DNA of 64,000 nt from Pseudomonas hefeiensis (GTDB taxonomy: Bacteria > Pseudomonadota > Gammaproteobacteria > Pseudomonadales > Pseudomonadaceae), in contig NZ_CP117449.1 of assembly GCF_030687835.1 (NCBI RefSeq), forward strand, positions 1,426,001 through 1,490,000, given 5' to 3'. The notes beneath the pieces are model-generated. The model was not told the origin of the DNA. It saw only the letters and a program-made list of their open reading frames with translations, and searched no databases. The position numbers and the translations under genes were made by a program. Numbering within the stretch: position 1 is the stretch's first letter; the number at the start of each line of letters is the position of its first letter. Shown in pieces: positions 8,328 to 20,190 of the stretch.

Positions 8328-10225
8328 GGTTGCTCGGCAGGTAAAGGGCTTACCAACGGTAAACTGAGGGCAAACGTGGTTCCACCTTCGGCCGGATGCT
8401 CGACGCCCAGATGCCCGCCCGCAGCGGCGGCCAGGCTCGCCGAGAGGGTCAGGCCCAGGCCCAGGCCCTGTTCGCCGGGTTTTGTGGTAAAGAACGGTTC
8501 GAACAAATGCTTGCGCGCCTCGGGATCGATGCCATGGCCGTTGTCCCGCACCCGCAGGCGATATTTGCCATCAGCGGTGTTGCCTTCAAGCCACAGCCGC
8601 GGCTCGGGTTGGGTCTGCATGGCGTCCAGGGCGTTGCCGATCAGGTTCACCAGGATCTGCTCAAGGCGCGTCTGGTCGATCTGCACCTGTACATCGTCGA
8701 AACCGGCATGCACTTCGACGTTCAGGCTTTCGAGGCGGCCGCCCAGCAGTTGCAGGGCGGCTTCGACCGCCTTGCCGAGGCTGGCCCGGCCCTGGTCGTC
8801 CCCGCGCCGGGCAAAGGAGCGCAGGCTGGCAGTGATCCGGCCCATGCGGTCGATCAGGTCGTTGATGGTCTTGAGGTTGGCGCTGGCGATATCCAGCTGG
8901 CCACGCTCCAGGAAGCGTACGGTATTGCCGGACAAGGTGCGCAGCGCGGCCAGCGGCTGGTTGAGTTCATGGGCGATGCTGGTGGACATTTGGCCGATGG
9001 CGGCGAGTTTACCGGCCTGCACCAGTTCGTCCTGGGCCCGGCGCAATGTCTCTTCGGCCTGCCGCCGTTCGCGGATCTGACCCTTGAGCCGTTCGTTGCT
9101 GGCCCGCAGGTCGGTGGTGCGTTCGGTAATCCGACGTTCGAGCTGGTTGTTGGCTTCCTGCAAGGCTTCCCGGGCGGCGAGACGGGTGGCGATAACCTTG
9201 CGCCGCTCGTTCCAGGCGATCAGCAGGAACGCCACCAGCGCGAAGGCCACGGCCACCAGGATGCCCTGGTTGATCGCCTGGCGACGCAGGTCTTCAAGTG
9301 GCGTCAGCAGGGTGAAATTCCAGGGTGTGTCGCTCAAGGGGCGGGTCTGTGACAGGTAACTGATGGCCCGTTCGTCGGACACCAGTTCGGCGTTGGCCGG
9401 GAAGGTCAGTTTCTCCATGCCTTCAGCCAGCCGTTCCCGAGCCAGGGGAATCAGCTCGTTCAGTGGGAACCAGTAATATTGCAGGCTGCGGGCCAGGCGT
9501 TCCTTGGTTTCGTCGCTCAGCGGTCGCACGGACTTGAGCCGGCGCGCCGGATCACTGGACAAAATGATGATGCCATTCTCGTCGCTGACGAAGGCTTCCA
9601 GGCGCGCGCGCTGCCAGCGCTCTTCCATGGCTTCGAGGCGCACTTTGACCACCGCGACGCCGATGATCTTGCCCTGTTGTTCCAGGCCATGGGCCAGGTA
9701 GTAGCCAGGCTCGCCGCTGGTGCTGCCGATGCCATAGAAGCGCCCCGGTTGGCCGCGTACGGCGTTCTGGAAATAGGCGCGAAAGGACAGGTCTTCACCC
9801 AGGTAACTGTCGACGTCGCGCCAGTTGCTGGTCGCCATGACCCGGCCTGTGGTGTCCATCACGTACACGGCCCGACTGCGGCTGCGCCGATTCAGGCCTT
9901 CGAGGTATTCGTTGACAGTCTTGCGGTGCTCGGGCGTCGGGTCATCGAGCAGTTTCGAAACGCTGGACTCAAGCTCCAGCAGGCTCGGCAGGTAGGTGTA
10001 CTTGCTGATCTCGCTCTCGACCGCACGGGCGTGCAGCTCCAGCTGGCGCTCACCGTTCTCGCCCAGACTGCGAATACCGTAGTGCTCACTGATCCAGAAG
10101 CCGAGGTAACCCAGGCCGATCATCAGGGCAATGACCAGCGGCGGCAGAAACAAATGGCGAATCAGACGGGGCTTCACGGCAAGTGATGGCGGCGCGGCGC
10201 GATAGAGAGTGGGGTCGCATTTCAT
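8324..10225 (-). CDS. aauS: AauS, sensor histidine kinase for acidic amino acids
   Basis: A DctB-type inner-membrane kinase of about 633 residues. The N-terminal membrane helix (about 25-45) and a large periplasmic dCache-like sensor region (about 50-310) are followed by a second helix (about 320-340), a coiled-coil linker, the DHp helix with SIAHELNQPL (histidine near 406) and an ATPase domain with NALDAM, DNGHGI and GLGLGL boxes. The start could be GTG at 10228 or the next codon ATG at 10225; AAGG fits either. It overlaps aauR by 4 bases. The expected ligands are glutamate or aspartate, by homology. Confidence 0.92.
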   Translation of the reverse strand: MKCDPTLYRAAPPSLAVKPRLIRHLFLPPLVIALMIGLGYLGFWISEHYGIRSLGENGERQLELHARAVESEISKYTYLPSLLELESSVSKLLDDPTPEHRKTVNEYLEGLNRRSRSRAVYVMDTTGRVMATSNWRDVDSYLGEDLSFRAYFQNAVRGQPGRFYGIGSTSGEPGYYLAHGLEQQGKIIGVAVVKVRLEAMEERWQRARLEAFVSDENGIIILSSDPARRLKSVRPLSDETKERLARSLQYYWFPLNELIPLARERLAEGMEKLTFPANAELVSDERAISYLSQTRPLSDTPWNFTLLTPLEDLRRQAINQGILVAVAFALVAFLLIAWNERRKVIATRLAAREALQEANNQLERRITERTTDLRASNERLKGQIRERRQAEETLRRAQDELVQAGKLAAIGQMSTSIAHELNQPLAALRTLSGNTVRFLERGQLDIASANLKTINDLIDRMGRITASLRSFARRGDDQGRASLGKAVEAALQLLGGRLESLNVEVHAGFDDVQVQIDQTRLEQILVNLIGNALDAMQTQPEPRLWLEGNTADGKYRLRVRDNGHGIDPEARKHLFEPFFTTKPGEQGLGLGLTLSASLAAAAGGHLGVEHPAEGGTTFALSLPLVSPLPAEQP

Positions 10226-10279
10226 CACAGAAGCCTTGGGTCAACCACAACGCAAATCCATAAGCCAACACAGGACCAC

Positions 10280-10368
10280 TGTGGGAGCGGGCTTGCTCGC
10301 GAAGCGGCGGCACATTCAACATTGATGCAAGCTGAACCACCGCTTTCGCGAGCAAGCCCGCTCCCACA
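10280..10368. repeat. REP doublet (REPIN), GGGAGCGGG family
   Basis: Inverted REP pair between aatP and aauS. It may also protect the 3' end of the aat transcript, as REP hairpins can; that role is inference. Confidence 0.9.
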
Positions 10369-10385
10369 GGGGGGAGCGGTGTTGT

Positions 10386-11120
10386 TTAGTGCTGCAGGAT
10401 TTTCTCAAGGAAGTGCTGCGCACGTTCGGAGCGGGCGCTGATGTCGCCGAAGAACTCTTCCTTCTCGCAGTCTTCGATGATCTGGCCCTGGTCCATGAAG
10501 ATCACCCGGTTTGCCACTTTGCGGGCGAAGCCCATTTCGTGGGTCACGCACATCATGGTCATGCCTTCGTGGGCCAGTTGCACCATCACGTCGAGCACTT
10601 CGTTGACCATTTCCGGGTCAAGGGCCGAGGTCGGTTCGTCGAACAGCATCACGATCGGGTCCATCGCCAGGGCACGGGCAATCGCCACGCGCTGCTGTTG
10701 GCCGCCGGAGAGCTGGCCCGGGTGCTTGTGGGCATGGGCCGACAGACCGACCCGCTCAAGCAGTTGCAGGCCTTTCTGGGTGGCTTCTTCCTTGCTGCGG
10801 CCCAGCACCTTGATCTGCGCGATGGTCAGGTTTTCGGTGATGGTCAGGTGTGGGAACAGCTCGAAGTGCTGGAACACCATGCCGACGCGCGAGCGCAGTT
10901 TTGGCAGGTTGGTCTTCGGGTCGGCGATGGACGTGCCGTCGACCACGACGTCACCTTCCTGGAACGGCTCCAGGGCGTTCACGCACTTGATCAGCGTGGA
11001 CTTGCCCGAACCCGACGGGCCGCACACCACCACAACTTCACCCTTGCTGACCTCGGTGCTGCAATTGGTCAGTACCTGGAAGTCCCCATACCACTTGTTG
11101 ATGTTCTTGATAGAGATCAT
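10386..11120 (-). CDS. aatP: Glutamate/aspartate ABC transporter, ATP-binding subunit
   Basis: A 244-residue polar amino acid transporter ATPase. Walker [10 protein letters not shown] (34-42), signature [14 protein letters not shown] and Walker [16 protein letters not shown] are all present. It overlaps the permease gene aatM by 4 bases, placing it last in aatJ-aatQ-aatM-aatP. It energises import of glutamate and aspartate captured by AatJ; specificity is assigned by gene order and linkage to aauRS. Confidence 0.95.
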   Translation of the reverse strand: MISIKNINKWYGDFQVLTNCSTEVSKGEVVVVCGPSGSGKSTLIKCVNALEPFQEGDVVVDGTSIADPKTNLPKLRSRVGMVFQHFELFPHLTITENLTIAQIKVLGRSKEEATQKGLQLLERVGLSAHAHKHPGQLSGGQQQRVAIARALAMDPIVMLFDEPTSALDPEMVNEVLDVMVQLAHEGMTMMCVTHEMGFARKVANRVIFMDQGQIIEDCEKEEFFGDISARSERAQHFLEKILQH

Positions 11121-11788
11121 ACGGCGAACCTTTTTTGCAGACGCTTGACCAGCAGCGAGGCGGCAAAGCTGATTGTGAAGTACACGAGACCTGCGACGAT
11201 CAGGAACTCATGGGAGCGGCCGATGATGTCGCCATTGGCTCGCGAAGCATTGAGGAAGTCCACCAGGCCAACCGTGTAGACCAGCGAGGTGTCCTGAAAC
11301 AGGATGATGCTTTGTTGCAACAGCAACGGGGTCATCTTGCGGAACGCCTGGGGCAGGATGATCAGGCGCATGGTCTGGCCATAGTTCATGCCCAGCGCCT
11401 GGGCGGCGCCCATCTGGCCCTTGGGGATCGACTGCACGCCGGCCCGCACGATTTCGCAGAAGTACGCCGCCTCGAACATCATGAACGCCACGACGCAGGA
11501 ACCGAACGCACCGATCGGTGTGTCTTCGCCAGTGATCCAGCGCAGCACGAACGGCACCGCCAGGTAGAACCAGGTGATGACCAGCAGCAGCGGGATCGAG
11601 CGGAAGTAGTTGACGTAGGCGCCGGCGATGCTGGAGATCAGCTTGTTGTGGGACAGGCGCATCAGCGCCAGGATCGTCCCCAGGATGATCCCGCCAACCA
11701 CACCCAGGGCCATCAGCTTGAGGGTCATCAGCATGCCGTTCCACAAACCGGGAATGGCCGGGATGATGCCTGTGAAGTCGAGTTCCAT
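11117..11788 (-). CDS. aatM: Glutamate/aspartate ABC transporter, permease subunit
   Basis: A 223-residue inner-membrane permease of the HisM/GltK type with about five transmembrane helices. The EAA loop, which docks the ATPase, is visible as [20 protein letters not shown]. Its ATG overlaps the aatQ stop by one base and its own end overlaps aatP by 4 bases, so the three genes are translationally coupled. Confidence 0.94.
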   Translation of the reverse strand: MELDFTGIIPAIPGLWNGMLMTLKLMALGVVGGIILGTILALMRLSHNKLISSIAGAYVNYFRSIPLLLVITWFYLAVPFVLRWITGEDTPIGAFGSCVVAFMMFEAAYFCEIVRAGVQSIPKGQMGAAQALGMNYGQTMRLIILPQAFRKMTPLLLQQSIILFQDTSLVYTVGLVDFLNASRANGDIIGRSHEFLIVAGLVYFTISFAASLLVKRLQKRFAV

Positions 11789-12534
11789 TATTTACCCCCC
11801 GCGGAGATCAGGCCGGGCACCGCGACTTTCTTCTCGACCATGCGCATGAGCAGCATCAGGCTCATGTTCAGGGTGAAGTAGATCAGCGTCGCCAGGGTGA
11901 AGGCTTCGAACAGGTTGGCGGAGAACTCGGCAGTCTGTTTGGTCTGTGCAAGCAATTCCATCAGACCGATCAGCGAGGCTACGGAGGAGTTCTTGAAGAC
12001 GTTCAAGAATTCCGAGGTAAGCGGCGGAATGATGATCCGGTAGGCCTGGGGCAGCAGGACGTTCCAGTAGATCTGCGGCAACTTGAAGCCCATGGCCCTG
12101 GCTGCGGCTTCCTGGCCGCGTGGCAGCGCCTGGATACCGGTGCGAACCTGTTCGCAGACCCGGGCGGCGGTGAACAGGCCCAGGCACACGACGACGCTCA
12201 GGTAGGCCGAGGTCGTGGGGTTCAGGTCCTGCTTGTACCATTCCTGCAGGTCCGCAGGCAGCAGGTCGGGCACCAGGAAGTACCAGATGAACAGCTGAAC
12301 CAGCAGCGGCACGTTACGAAACAGTTCCACGTAGCCGGTGGCGATACCCGACACCAGGCGGTTCGGTACGGTGCGCATCACGCCCAGGACCGAGCCCAGC
12401 AGTAGGGCGATGATCCAGGCCACGACGGCGATGGCGATGGTCCAGCCCAGGCCGGCCACGTACCAGTCGAGATAAATCTCGCTGCCGATGCCGGTGGACT
12501 TGAAGAACACGCCCCAGTCCCAGTTGTAATTCAT
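11788..12534 (-). CDS. aatQ: Glutamate/aspartate ABC transporter, permease subunit
   Basis: A 248-residue inner-membrane permease of the GltJ type, partner of AatM. The EAA loop is AARAMGFKLPQIYWNVLLPQ. The N-terminus (NYNWDWGVFFKSTGIGSEIY) is typical of the glutamate/aspartate branch. A 193-base gap with a stem-loop separates it from aatJ, while the downstream genes are tightly coupled. Confidence 0.94.
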   Translation of the reverse strand: MNYNWDWGVFFKSTGIGSEIYLDWYVAGLGWTIAIAVVAWIIALLLGSVLGVMRTVPNRLVSGIATGYVELFRNVPLLVQLFIWYFLVPDLLPADLQEWYKQDLNPTTSAYLSVVVCLGLFTAARVCEQVRTGIQALPRGQEAAARAMGFKLPQIYWNVLLPQAYRIIIPPLTSEFLNVFKNSSVASLIGLMELLAQTKQTAEFSANLFEAFTLATLIYFTLNMSLMLLMRMVEKKVAVPGLISAGGK

Positions 12535-12680
12535 TAGGGTCTCCCCTCAGATCGATCGATATGCAAATACCCGCCTGGGGAAGCTCCATTCCCACCCGAC
12601 CCTTGAGGGTCAGGCACACGCGATCGGCTCGACAGCCACCGGTTCGAGTGTTTCCAGATATGCCAGCAGGGAGTGACCAT

Positions 12681-12710
12681 CCCCTGAAAGCGCAAAAGCA
12701 CCTTCAGGGG
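12681..12710 (-). other. Stem-loop between aatJ and aatQ
   Basis: CCCCTGAA and TTCAGGGG form a stem of at least eight pairs around a loop that includes GCTTTTGC. There is no strong T-run after it. Hairpins at this place in binding-protein operons usually stabilise the upstream message or cause partial termination, giving excess binding protein; that function is inferred. Confidence 0.55.
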
Positions 12711-12727
12711 ACAAGGTTAGTCAGAAA

Positions 12728-13642
12728 TCAGGATTTCTTTTCGTCGGCCGCTTTGTCGGTCGGTTCGGCGATCAGCTTCTTGAGCTCTTCGCTCATCGGG
12801 AAGTTCAGGTTCAGGCCTTTTGGCGGGATTGGCTGCATGAACCATTTTTCGTAGATCTTGTTGATTTCGCCAGAAGCGTAGGTGGCCTTGATGGCGTCAT
12901 CGACTGCCTTTTTGAACGGCTCGTCACCCTTGCGCATCATGCAACCGTAGATTTCGAAGGACTGCGGAGTACCGGTCACGGCCCAGTCGGCGGGTTTCTT
13001 GGCCTTGGCCATTTCACCGGCCAGCAAGGCGTCGTCCATCATGAAGGCAACGGCGCGGCCGCCTTCGAGCATGTTGAACGATTCGCCGTGGTCCTTGGCC
13101 GAGATCACGTTCATGCCCATTTGCTTGTCGGCGTTCATGGACTTGAGGATGCGCTCGGACGTGGTGCCGGCGGTGGTCACGACGTTCTTGCCTTTGAGGT
13201 CGGCGAAATCCTTGTACTTGGAATCTTTCTTGGCCAGCAGCTTGGTGCCGATCTCGAAGATGCCCACGGAGAAGTCAACCTGTTGCTGACGCTCGACGTT
13301 GTTGGTGGTGGAACCGCATTCCAGGTCCACGGTGCCGTTTTGCACCAGCGGGATACGGGTTTGCGAGGTAACCAGGTTGTACTTGACCTGCAGGTTCGGC
13401 ACGTCCAGTTCTTTTTTCAGGGCTTCGACGACTTTCAATTGAATGTCGTGGGAGTAGCCGACCGGTTTGCCGGACGCGTCCGCGATGTAGGAAAACGGAA
13501 TGGAAGCGTCGCGATGCCCGAGCGTGATGACGCCGGACTCTTTGATCTTTTTCAGCGTGCCGGTCAGTTCGGCGGCGAAAACCGGAGTGCTGATCAGAGC
13601 GGCAGCAATGGCTGCGCCCAGGAGATGGGGAACGATGCGCAT
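12728..13642 (-). CDS. aatJ: Glutamate/aspartate periplasmic binding protein
   Basis: A 304-residue periplasmic solute-binding protein of family 3 (GltI-like). A signal peptide ends near STPVFAAELTG. The core segments GVITLGHRDASIPFSYI and SGEINKIYEKWF are typical. The start at 13642 is chosen because GAGGAAAT lies at correct spacing; longer in-frame starts run through promoter sequence. It is the first gene of aatJQMP and follows a sigma-54 promoter with AauR boxes. Confidence 0.95.
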   Translation of the reverse strand: MRIVPHLLGAAIAAALISTPVFAAELTGTLKKIKESGVITLGHRDASIPFSYIADASGKPVGYSHDIQLKVVEALKKELDVPNLQVKYNLVTSQTRIPLVQNGTVDLECGSTTNNVERQQQVDFSVGIFEIGTKLLAKKDSKYKDFADLKGKNVVTTAGTTSERILKSMNADKQMGMNVISAKDHGESFNMLEGGRAVAFMMDDALLAGEMAKAKKPADWAVTGTPQSFEIYGCMMRKGDEPFKKAVDDAIKATYASGEINKIYEKWFMQPIPPKGLNLNFPMSEELKKLIAEPTDKAADEKKS

Positions 13643-13759
13643 CGATATTTCCTCGACATTGTTTTTCTTATTCAGCCGGTTCGTCGGCCCTGAGTGCTTC
13701 GAAGTACCTGGCAGATCCTGTTGTGTTGGCATGCAGGTATTCGTCTCGAGGGAGTGTAG

Positions 13760-13775
13760 AGCATGAGTCGTGCCA
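13760..13775 (-). promoter_or_regulatory. Sigma-54 promoter of aatJQMP
   Basis: Read on the minus strand, TGGCACGACTCATGCT is an exact TGGCACG -24 box with GC ten bases after GG. It lies about 118 bases upstream of aatJ and about 80-120 bases downstream of two AauR-type inverted repeats. Confidence 0.85.
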
Positions 13776-13851
13776 GACCAGTCGACTGTCGTTAACTTTA
13801 TGTTTTTAAACGTAATTAATCTTTTGTTTCATGTTTTCGACAGGCTGTTTA

Positions 13852-13865
13852 TCCGGTTAGCCGAA
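13852..13865 (-). promoter_or_regulatory. AauR-type box, promoter-proximal
   Basis: TCCGGTTAGCCGAA matches the recalled AauR inverted repeat TTCGG-N4-CCGAA with one mismatch, about 80 bases upstream of the aatJ sigma-54 promoter. Confidence 0.65.
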
Positions 13866-13882
13866 TTGACTGGAGGGTCGCG

Positions 13883-13896
13883 TTCGGAAAACCGAA
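13883..13896 (-). promoter_or_regulatory. AauR-type box, distal
   Basis: TTCGGAAAACCGAA is a perfect match to TTCGG-N4-CCGAA. Its centre is 31 bases, about three helical turns, from the proximal box, so two regulator dimers could bind the same face of DNA. Confidence 0.8.
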
Positions 13897-13918
13897 TGGC
13901 TTGAGCCCCACTGATTCC

Positions 13919-14007
13919 TGTGGGAGCGGGCTTGCTCGCGAAAGCGGTCTAACTGAGTCGACGATGTTGAATGTGCCGCCGCCTTCGCGAGCAAGCCCGC
14001 TCCCACA
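13919..14007. repeat. REP doublet (REPIN), GGGAGCGGG family
   Basis: Inverted REP pair between the aatJ enhancer region and the glpD terminator. Confidence 0.9.
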
Positions 14008-14032
14008 GGGCCTGTGGCGGGGGCCAAATAGC

Positions 14033-14065
14033 AAAAAGCCCCTGAATCGCTGGATTCAGGGGCTT
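14033..14065 (-). terminator. Rho-independent terminator of glpD
   Basis: On the minus strand AAGCCCCTGAATC pairs with GATTCAGGGGCTT and is followed by TTTTT, just after the glpD stop. Confidence 0.9.
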
Positions 14066-14085
14066 CGGGTTTAGCAGGCTATCGA

Positions 14086-15624
14086 TCAGGCCGCTTCGAT
14101 CTTGCGACGGTTGTGCTCGACCTTATCCAGGTACTGCTGCAGCTTTTCCTGCTCGACCGGGGTGGTGAACAAGCCCAGCTTGCTGCGGCGCCACAGGATG
14201 TCGTGGGCATCGATGGCCCATTCATCGCTGCACAAGTAGTCGACTTCCCGGGTGTAGAGGCCAGCACCGAGGTGTTCGCCCATGTCACCGAGGCTGTGCA
14301 CGCCTTCAAGCATGCGCCAGGTGCGGCTGCCGTAGGTGGTGGCCCAGCGGCGGGCGAGCTCGGTCGGTACCCAGTCGAACTTGTCGCGAATTGCCGAGCA
14401 CAGCGCTTGCGGGGTGGTCATGTTTTCGCCGCCGGGGAGGGTAGCTACGGCGGTCCAGCTCGGGCGCATTTGAGTAAAGTACGGCGCCAATTGCGCCATG
14501 GCCGATTCGGCCAGTTTGCGGTAGGTAGTCAGCTTGCCGCCGAACACCGACAGCAGCGGGGCCTCTTCGCCACTGCCCGAGAGTGCCAGGGTGTAATCCC
14601 GGGTGACGGCCGATGGATTGTCGGATTCGTCGTTGCACAACGGACGCACGCCGGAATAGCTGTGCAGGATTTCGTCGCGGCTGATCTGCTTCTTGAAGTG
14701 AGCGTTGACCACTTTGAGCAAATAATCGGTTTCGCCTTCGGTGATCGCCACTTTGGCCGGGTCGCCGGTGTATTCGCGGTCTGTCGTACCGATCAAGGTG
14801 AACCGGTTCAGATACGGAATGGTGAAGACGATGCGCTGGTCTTCGTTTTGAAGAATGTGCGCGTGCTCGCCTTCGTAGAGTTTTGGCACGATCAGGTGGC
14901 TGCCCTGGATCAGACGAATGCCGTAAGGCGATTCCAGCTTCAGGTCGTCGCGAATGAACTTGGCAACCCATGGACCGGCAGCATTCACCAGCGCCTTGGC
15001 ACGGATCGAAAACAGACTGCCGTCGGCGCGTTCCAGATGCAAATGCCACAAGCCTTTACTGCGGCGGGCGTTCACGCAGCGTGTACGAGTGTGGACATGG
15101 GCGCCTTTTTCCCGGGCGGCCATGGCGTTGAGCACCACCAGTCGCGCATCGTCGACCCAGCAGTCGGAGTATTCAAAGCCTTTGGTGATCTCGCTTTTCA
15201 GCGCGCTGTCGGCGCCGAATTTCAGGCTTTTGGAACCGGCAAGTTGCTCGCGCTTGCCCAGGTGATCGTAGAGGAACAGGCCGGCGCGAATCATCCAGGC
15301 GGGGCGCAAGTGCGGACGGTGGGGCAATACGAAGCGCATCTGCTTGACGATGTGCGGAGCCTTGGTCAACAGCACTTCGCGCTCGGCCAGCGCTTCGCGC
15401 ACCAGGCGGAATTCGTAATGTTCGAGGTAGCGCAGACCGCCATGGATCAGTTTGCTGCTGGCCGAGGAGGTATGGCTGGCCAGGTCGTCCTTTTCGCAAA
15501 GGAACACCGAAAGACCGCGCCCCGCTGCGTCCGCGGCAATCCCCACGCCGTTGATCCCACCGCCAATGACGGCGACGTCGTAAACCTCTGCGAGAGGGGG
15601 CGTAGGCAAGGTAGAAGTGGGCAT
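14086..15624 (-). CDS. glpD: Aerobic glycerol-3-phosphate dehydrogenase
   Basis: An FAD-linked inner-membrane-associated enzyme that oxidises glycerol-3-phosphate to dihydroxyacetone phosphate and passes electrons to quinone. It is 512 residues long. The FAD motif VIGGGINGVGIA lies at residues 19-30, and SASSKLIHGGLRYLEHYEF is the family signature. The start at 15624 is supported by GAGG seven bases upstream; an earlier in-frame ATG lies within the operator region. It is the last gene of the glpF-K-R-D series and has its own promoter region with GlpR-type operators. Confidence 0.97.
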   Translation of the reverse strand: MPTSTLPTPPLAEVYDVAVIGGGINGVGIAADAAGRGLSVFLCEKDDLASHTSSASSKLIHGGLRYLEHYEFRLVREALAEREVLLTKAPHIVKQMRFVLPHRPHLRPAWMIRAGLFLYDHLGKREQLAGSKSLKFGADSALKSEITKGFEYSDCWVDDARLVVLNAMAAREKGAHVHTRTRCVNARRSKGLWHLHLERADGSLFSIRAKALVNAAGPWVAKFIRDDLKLESPYGIRLIQGSHLIVPKLYEGEHAHILQNEDQRIVFTIPYLNRFTLIGTTDREYTGDPAKVAITEGETDYLLKVVNAHFKKQISRDEILHSYSGVRPLCNDESDNPSAVTRDYTLALSGSGEEAPLLSVFGGKLTTYRKLAESAMAQLAPYFTQMRPSWTAVATLPGGENMTTPQALCSAIRDKFDWVPTELARRWATTYGSRTWRMLEGVHSLGDMGEHLGAGLYTREVDYLCSDEWAIDAHDILWRRSKLGLFTTPVEQEKLQQYLDKVEHNRRKIEAA

Positions 15625-15651
15625 CGGCTGGCCTCGGGTTCTTTTTTCGAA

Positions 15652-15689
15652 ATTTTTGAATTCGAACATTAATGTTCATTTGCGAAAAT
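15652..15689 (-). promoter_or_regulatory. Tandem GlpR-type operators upstream of glpD
   Basis: Two 18-base sites start 20 bases apart: ATTTTTGAATTCGAACAT (15652-15669) and ATGTTCATTTGCGAAAAT (15672-15689). Both resemble the enterobacterial GlpR site ATGTTCG-WTAW-CGAACAT. A further half-site CGAACAT ends at 15773. Binding by the GlpR encoded just upstream would repress glpD without glycerol-3-phosphate. Confidence 0.6.
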
Positions 15690-15806
15690 ACTAGCCCATA
15701 AACACGGCAACAGCCAGCCGTCTTCGATTGAAAATACTGATCAAAGGAAGCTGAAAGGAAAATTTTCGAACATGAAGCGGGTCGCTGATGTGGTCGGAGA
15801 TGCTTT

Positions 15807-15938
15807 TGTGGCGAGGGGATTTATCCCCGCTGGGCTGCGCAGCAGCCCTAAAACCAGGCGACTCGGTATATGAGGCAAATTGAGTTGACAGTATTGGGGC
15901 TGCTGCGCAGCCCAGCGGGGATAAATCCCCTCGCCACA
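15807..15938. repeat. REP doublet, GTGGCGAGGGGATTTATCCCC family
   Basis: Inverted pair of the second REP family, with the GCTGGGCTGCGCAGCAGC inner palindrome, between glpR and glpD. Confidence 0.9.
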
Positions 15939-15954
15939 GGGTTTCGGGGGGAGC

Positions 15955-16710
15955 TCAGACCACTTCCAACCGAATCTTGTGCTGGCTCAGCAATTGCGCC
16001 AGGGCAGGCACTGGCTGTTGATCGGTCACCAGGCAATCGATCAGGCTGATCGGCCCCAGTCTGACCATGGCGTTGCGCCCGAATTTGCTGGAGTCCGCCG
16101 CCAGAAGCACCTGTCGGGCGTTGGCGATGATTGCTTGGGAGACTCGCACTTCCTGGTAATCGAAATCCAGCAGGCTGCCGTCTTCATCGATCCCGCTGAT
16201 GCCCACCAGAGCGAAGTCGACCTTGAACTGGTTGATGAAGTCGACGCTGGCCTGGCCTACCACCCCTCCGTCACGCCTGACGTTGCCGCCGGCGATCAAG
16301 ACTTCGAAGTCGTCTTTGGCGCTGAGGATCGAGGCCACATGCAGATTGTTGGTGATGACCTTCAGATGGTTGTGATTGAGCAGCGCCCGGGCGATGGATT
16401 CGGTGGTGGTGCCGATGTTGATGAACAGCGAGGCGTGATCGGGAATCTGGGCAGCGATGGCTTCGGCGATGCGCTGTTTCTCGTCGCGCATCTGATCGGC
16501 GCGCATGGCGTAGGCGGTGTTTTCAACGCTTGAATCATAGGCTGCACCGCCGTGGTAGCGGCGCAGCAGGTTCAGTTCCGCCAATTGATTAATGTCGCGG
16601 CGGATGGTTTGCGGGGTGACAACGAATAGCTGCGCCATTTCCTCGATGCTGACGTAGCCGCGTTCGCGGACCAGTTCGAGGATTTGCTGCTGACGGGGAG
16701 GCAGATTCAT
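15955..16710 (-). CDS. glpR: Glycerol-3-phosphate regulon repressor (DeoR family)
   Basis: A 251-residue DeoR-type repressor: N-terminal helix-turn-helix ([20 protein letters not shown], then [11 protein letters not shown]) and a DeoRC sugar-phosphate sensor domain ([14 protein letters not shown]). It represses glp genes until it binds glycerol-3-phosphate. It lies between glpK and glpD as in other pseudomonads, with candidate operators upstream of glpD. Confidence 0.95.
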   Translation of the reverse strand: MNLPPRQQQILELVRERGYVSIEEMAQLFVVTPQTIRRDINQLAELNLLRRYHGGAAYDSSVENTAYAMRADQMRDEKQRIAEAIAAQIPDHASLFINIGTTTESIARALLNHNHLKVITNNLHVASILSAKDDFEVLIAGGNVRRDGGVVGQASVDFINQFKVDFALVGISGIDEDGSLLDFDYQEVRVSQAIIANARQVLLAADSSKFGRNAMVRLGPISLIDCLVTDQQPVPALAQLLSQHKIRLEVV

Positions 16711-16805
16711 GGGGCTTCCTTTGGGCTGCCATACAAAATTTGCCCATGATGCCGCAGGAATCCCCTCCCGACCAGTTTCACACCTTCGTCGTCCCCAGCT
16801 TCGGC

Positions 16806-19240
<2,435 letters not shown>

Positions 19241-19559
19241 TCAAACCTCGGTTTTTGTTGTTGTCTGGCGCGACCGATAAAGCCCGATCCCGCGTTTATC
19301 GTCGAGGCAGGATCCTCATCCTGAACTCGGGGTGTTGTTTGAGACCTGTGTTTGCGTTTTCAGTTTCGAAAAAATATAGACAAGAAACGCTGGTGTCAAA
19401 GGTCGAAAGTGAACCATTGGTCATATTTAAACTATTCGTGGCGTGAATGACTGTTTTGCTGACGCGGCGTCACTGGGTTGGCAGCCCAGTCCCAGCGCCT
19501 TTTGGCCGACGATGACTTAGAATCCGGCCTCTCTTATTCGATTTTCCTCAGGAGCGATC

Positions 19560-20030
19560 ATGACCCCGGCATTGGATCTGCTTAAAAAAGTGCGCGCCGA
19601 GCATCGCATTCACAGTTATGAGCACGATCCCAAGGCAGCCTCCTATGGCTTGGAAGCGGCAGAAAAGCTTGGACTGGATCCGGCGCAGGTCTTCAAGACG
19701 TTATTGGCGGCCAGCGAAAAAAGCGAATTGTTGGTGGCGGTGGTCCCCGTGGCCGGCAGTCTGGATTTAAAAGCCCTGGCCCATGCCGCCGGCGTAAAAA
19801 AAGTCGAGATGGCCGATCCCGCGGCCGCCCAGCGTTCGACCGGTTATCTGCTCGGCGGCATCAGTCCGTTGGGGCAGAAAAAACGTCTTCGCACGTTTAT
19901 CGACAGTTCTGCCCAGCCGTTTGCCAGCATCTTTGTCAGTGCAGGAAGGCGGGGACTGGAAGTGGAGCTGGCGCCTGCGGTGTTGGCCGAGCATACCGGG
20001 GCGACGTTTGCGGATATCGGGCGTGCTTGA
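19560..20030 (+). CDS. ybaK: Cys-tRNA(Pro) deacylase YbaK/EbsC
   Basis: Trans-editing enzyme that hydrolyses Cys-tRNA(Pro) made in error by prolyl-tRNA synthetase. It is 156 residues long, with the YbaK core [11 protein letters not shown], the lysine in VFKTL, and the glycine-rich [16 protein letters not shown] that forms the active-site loop. CAGGAG precedes the ATG. It is divergent from glpF across a 319-base AT-rich gap. Confidence 0.95.
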   Translation: MTPALDLLKKVRAEHRIHSYEHDPKAASYGLEAAEKLGLDPAQVFKTLLAASEKSELLVAVVPVAGSLDLKALAHAAGVKKVEMADPAAAQRSTGYLLGGISPLGQKKRLRTFIDSSAQPFASIFVSAGRRGLEVELAPAVLAEHTGATFADIGRA

Positions 20031-20190
20031 GCCCAGCGGTGGGCGGGAACAAGTGCCGCCGCCACAGGGGTGGAAGGCTTAAGCTTGCCGGGGGCTTCAG
20101 GGCTGTAGGGTGAAAATTCGTCGGATCTGTCACTGGAAAAGCAGTATCTCGCCACCTCATGCTCATGCATCAATGACAAGGAGAAGTGCC

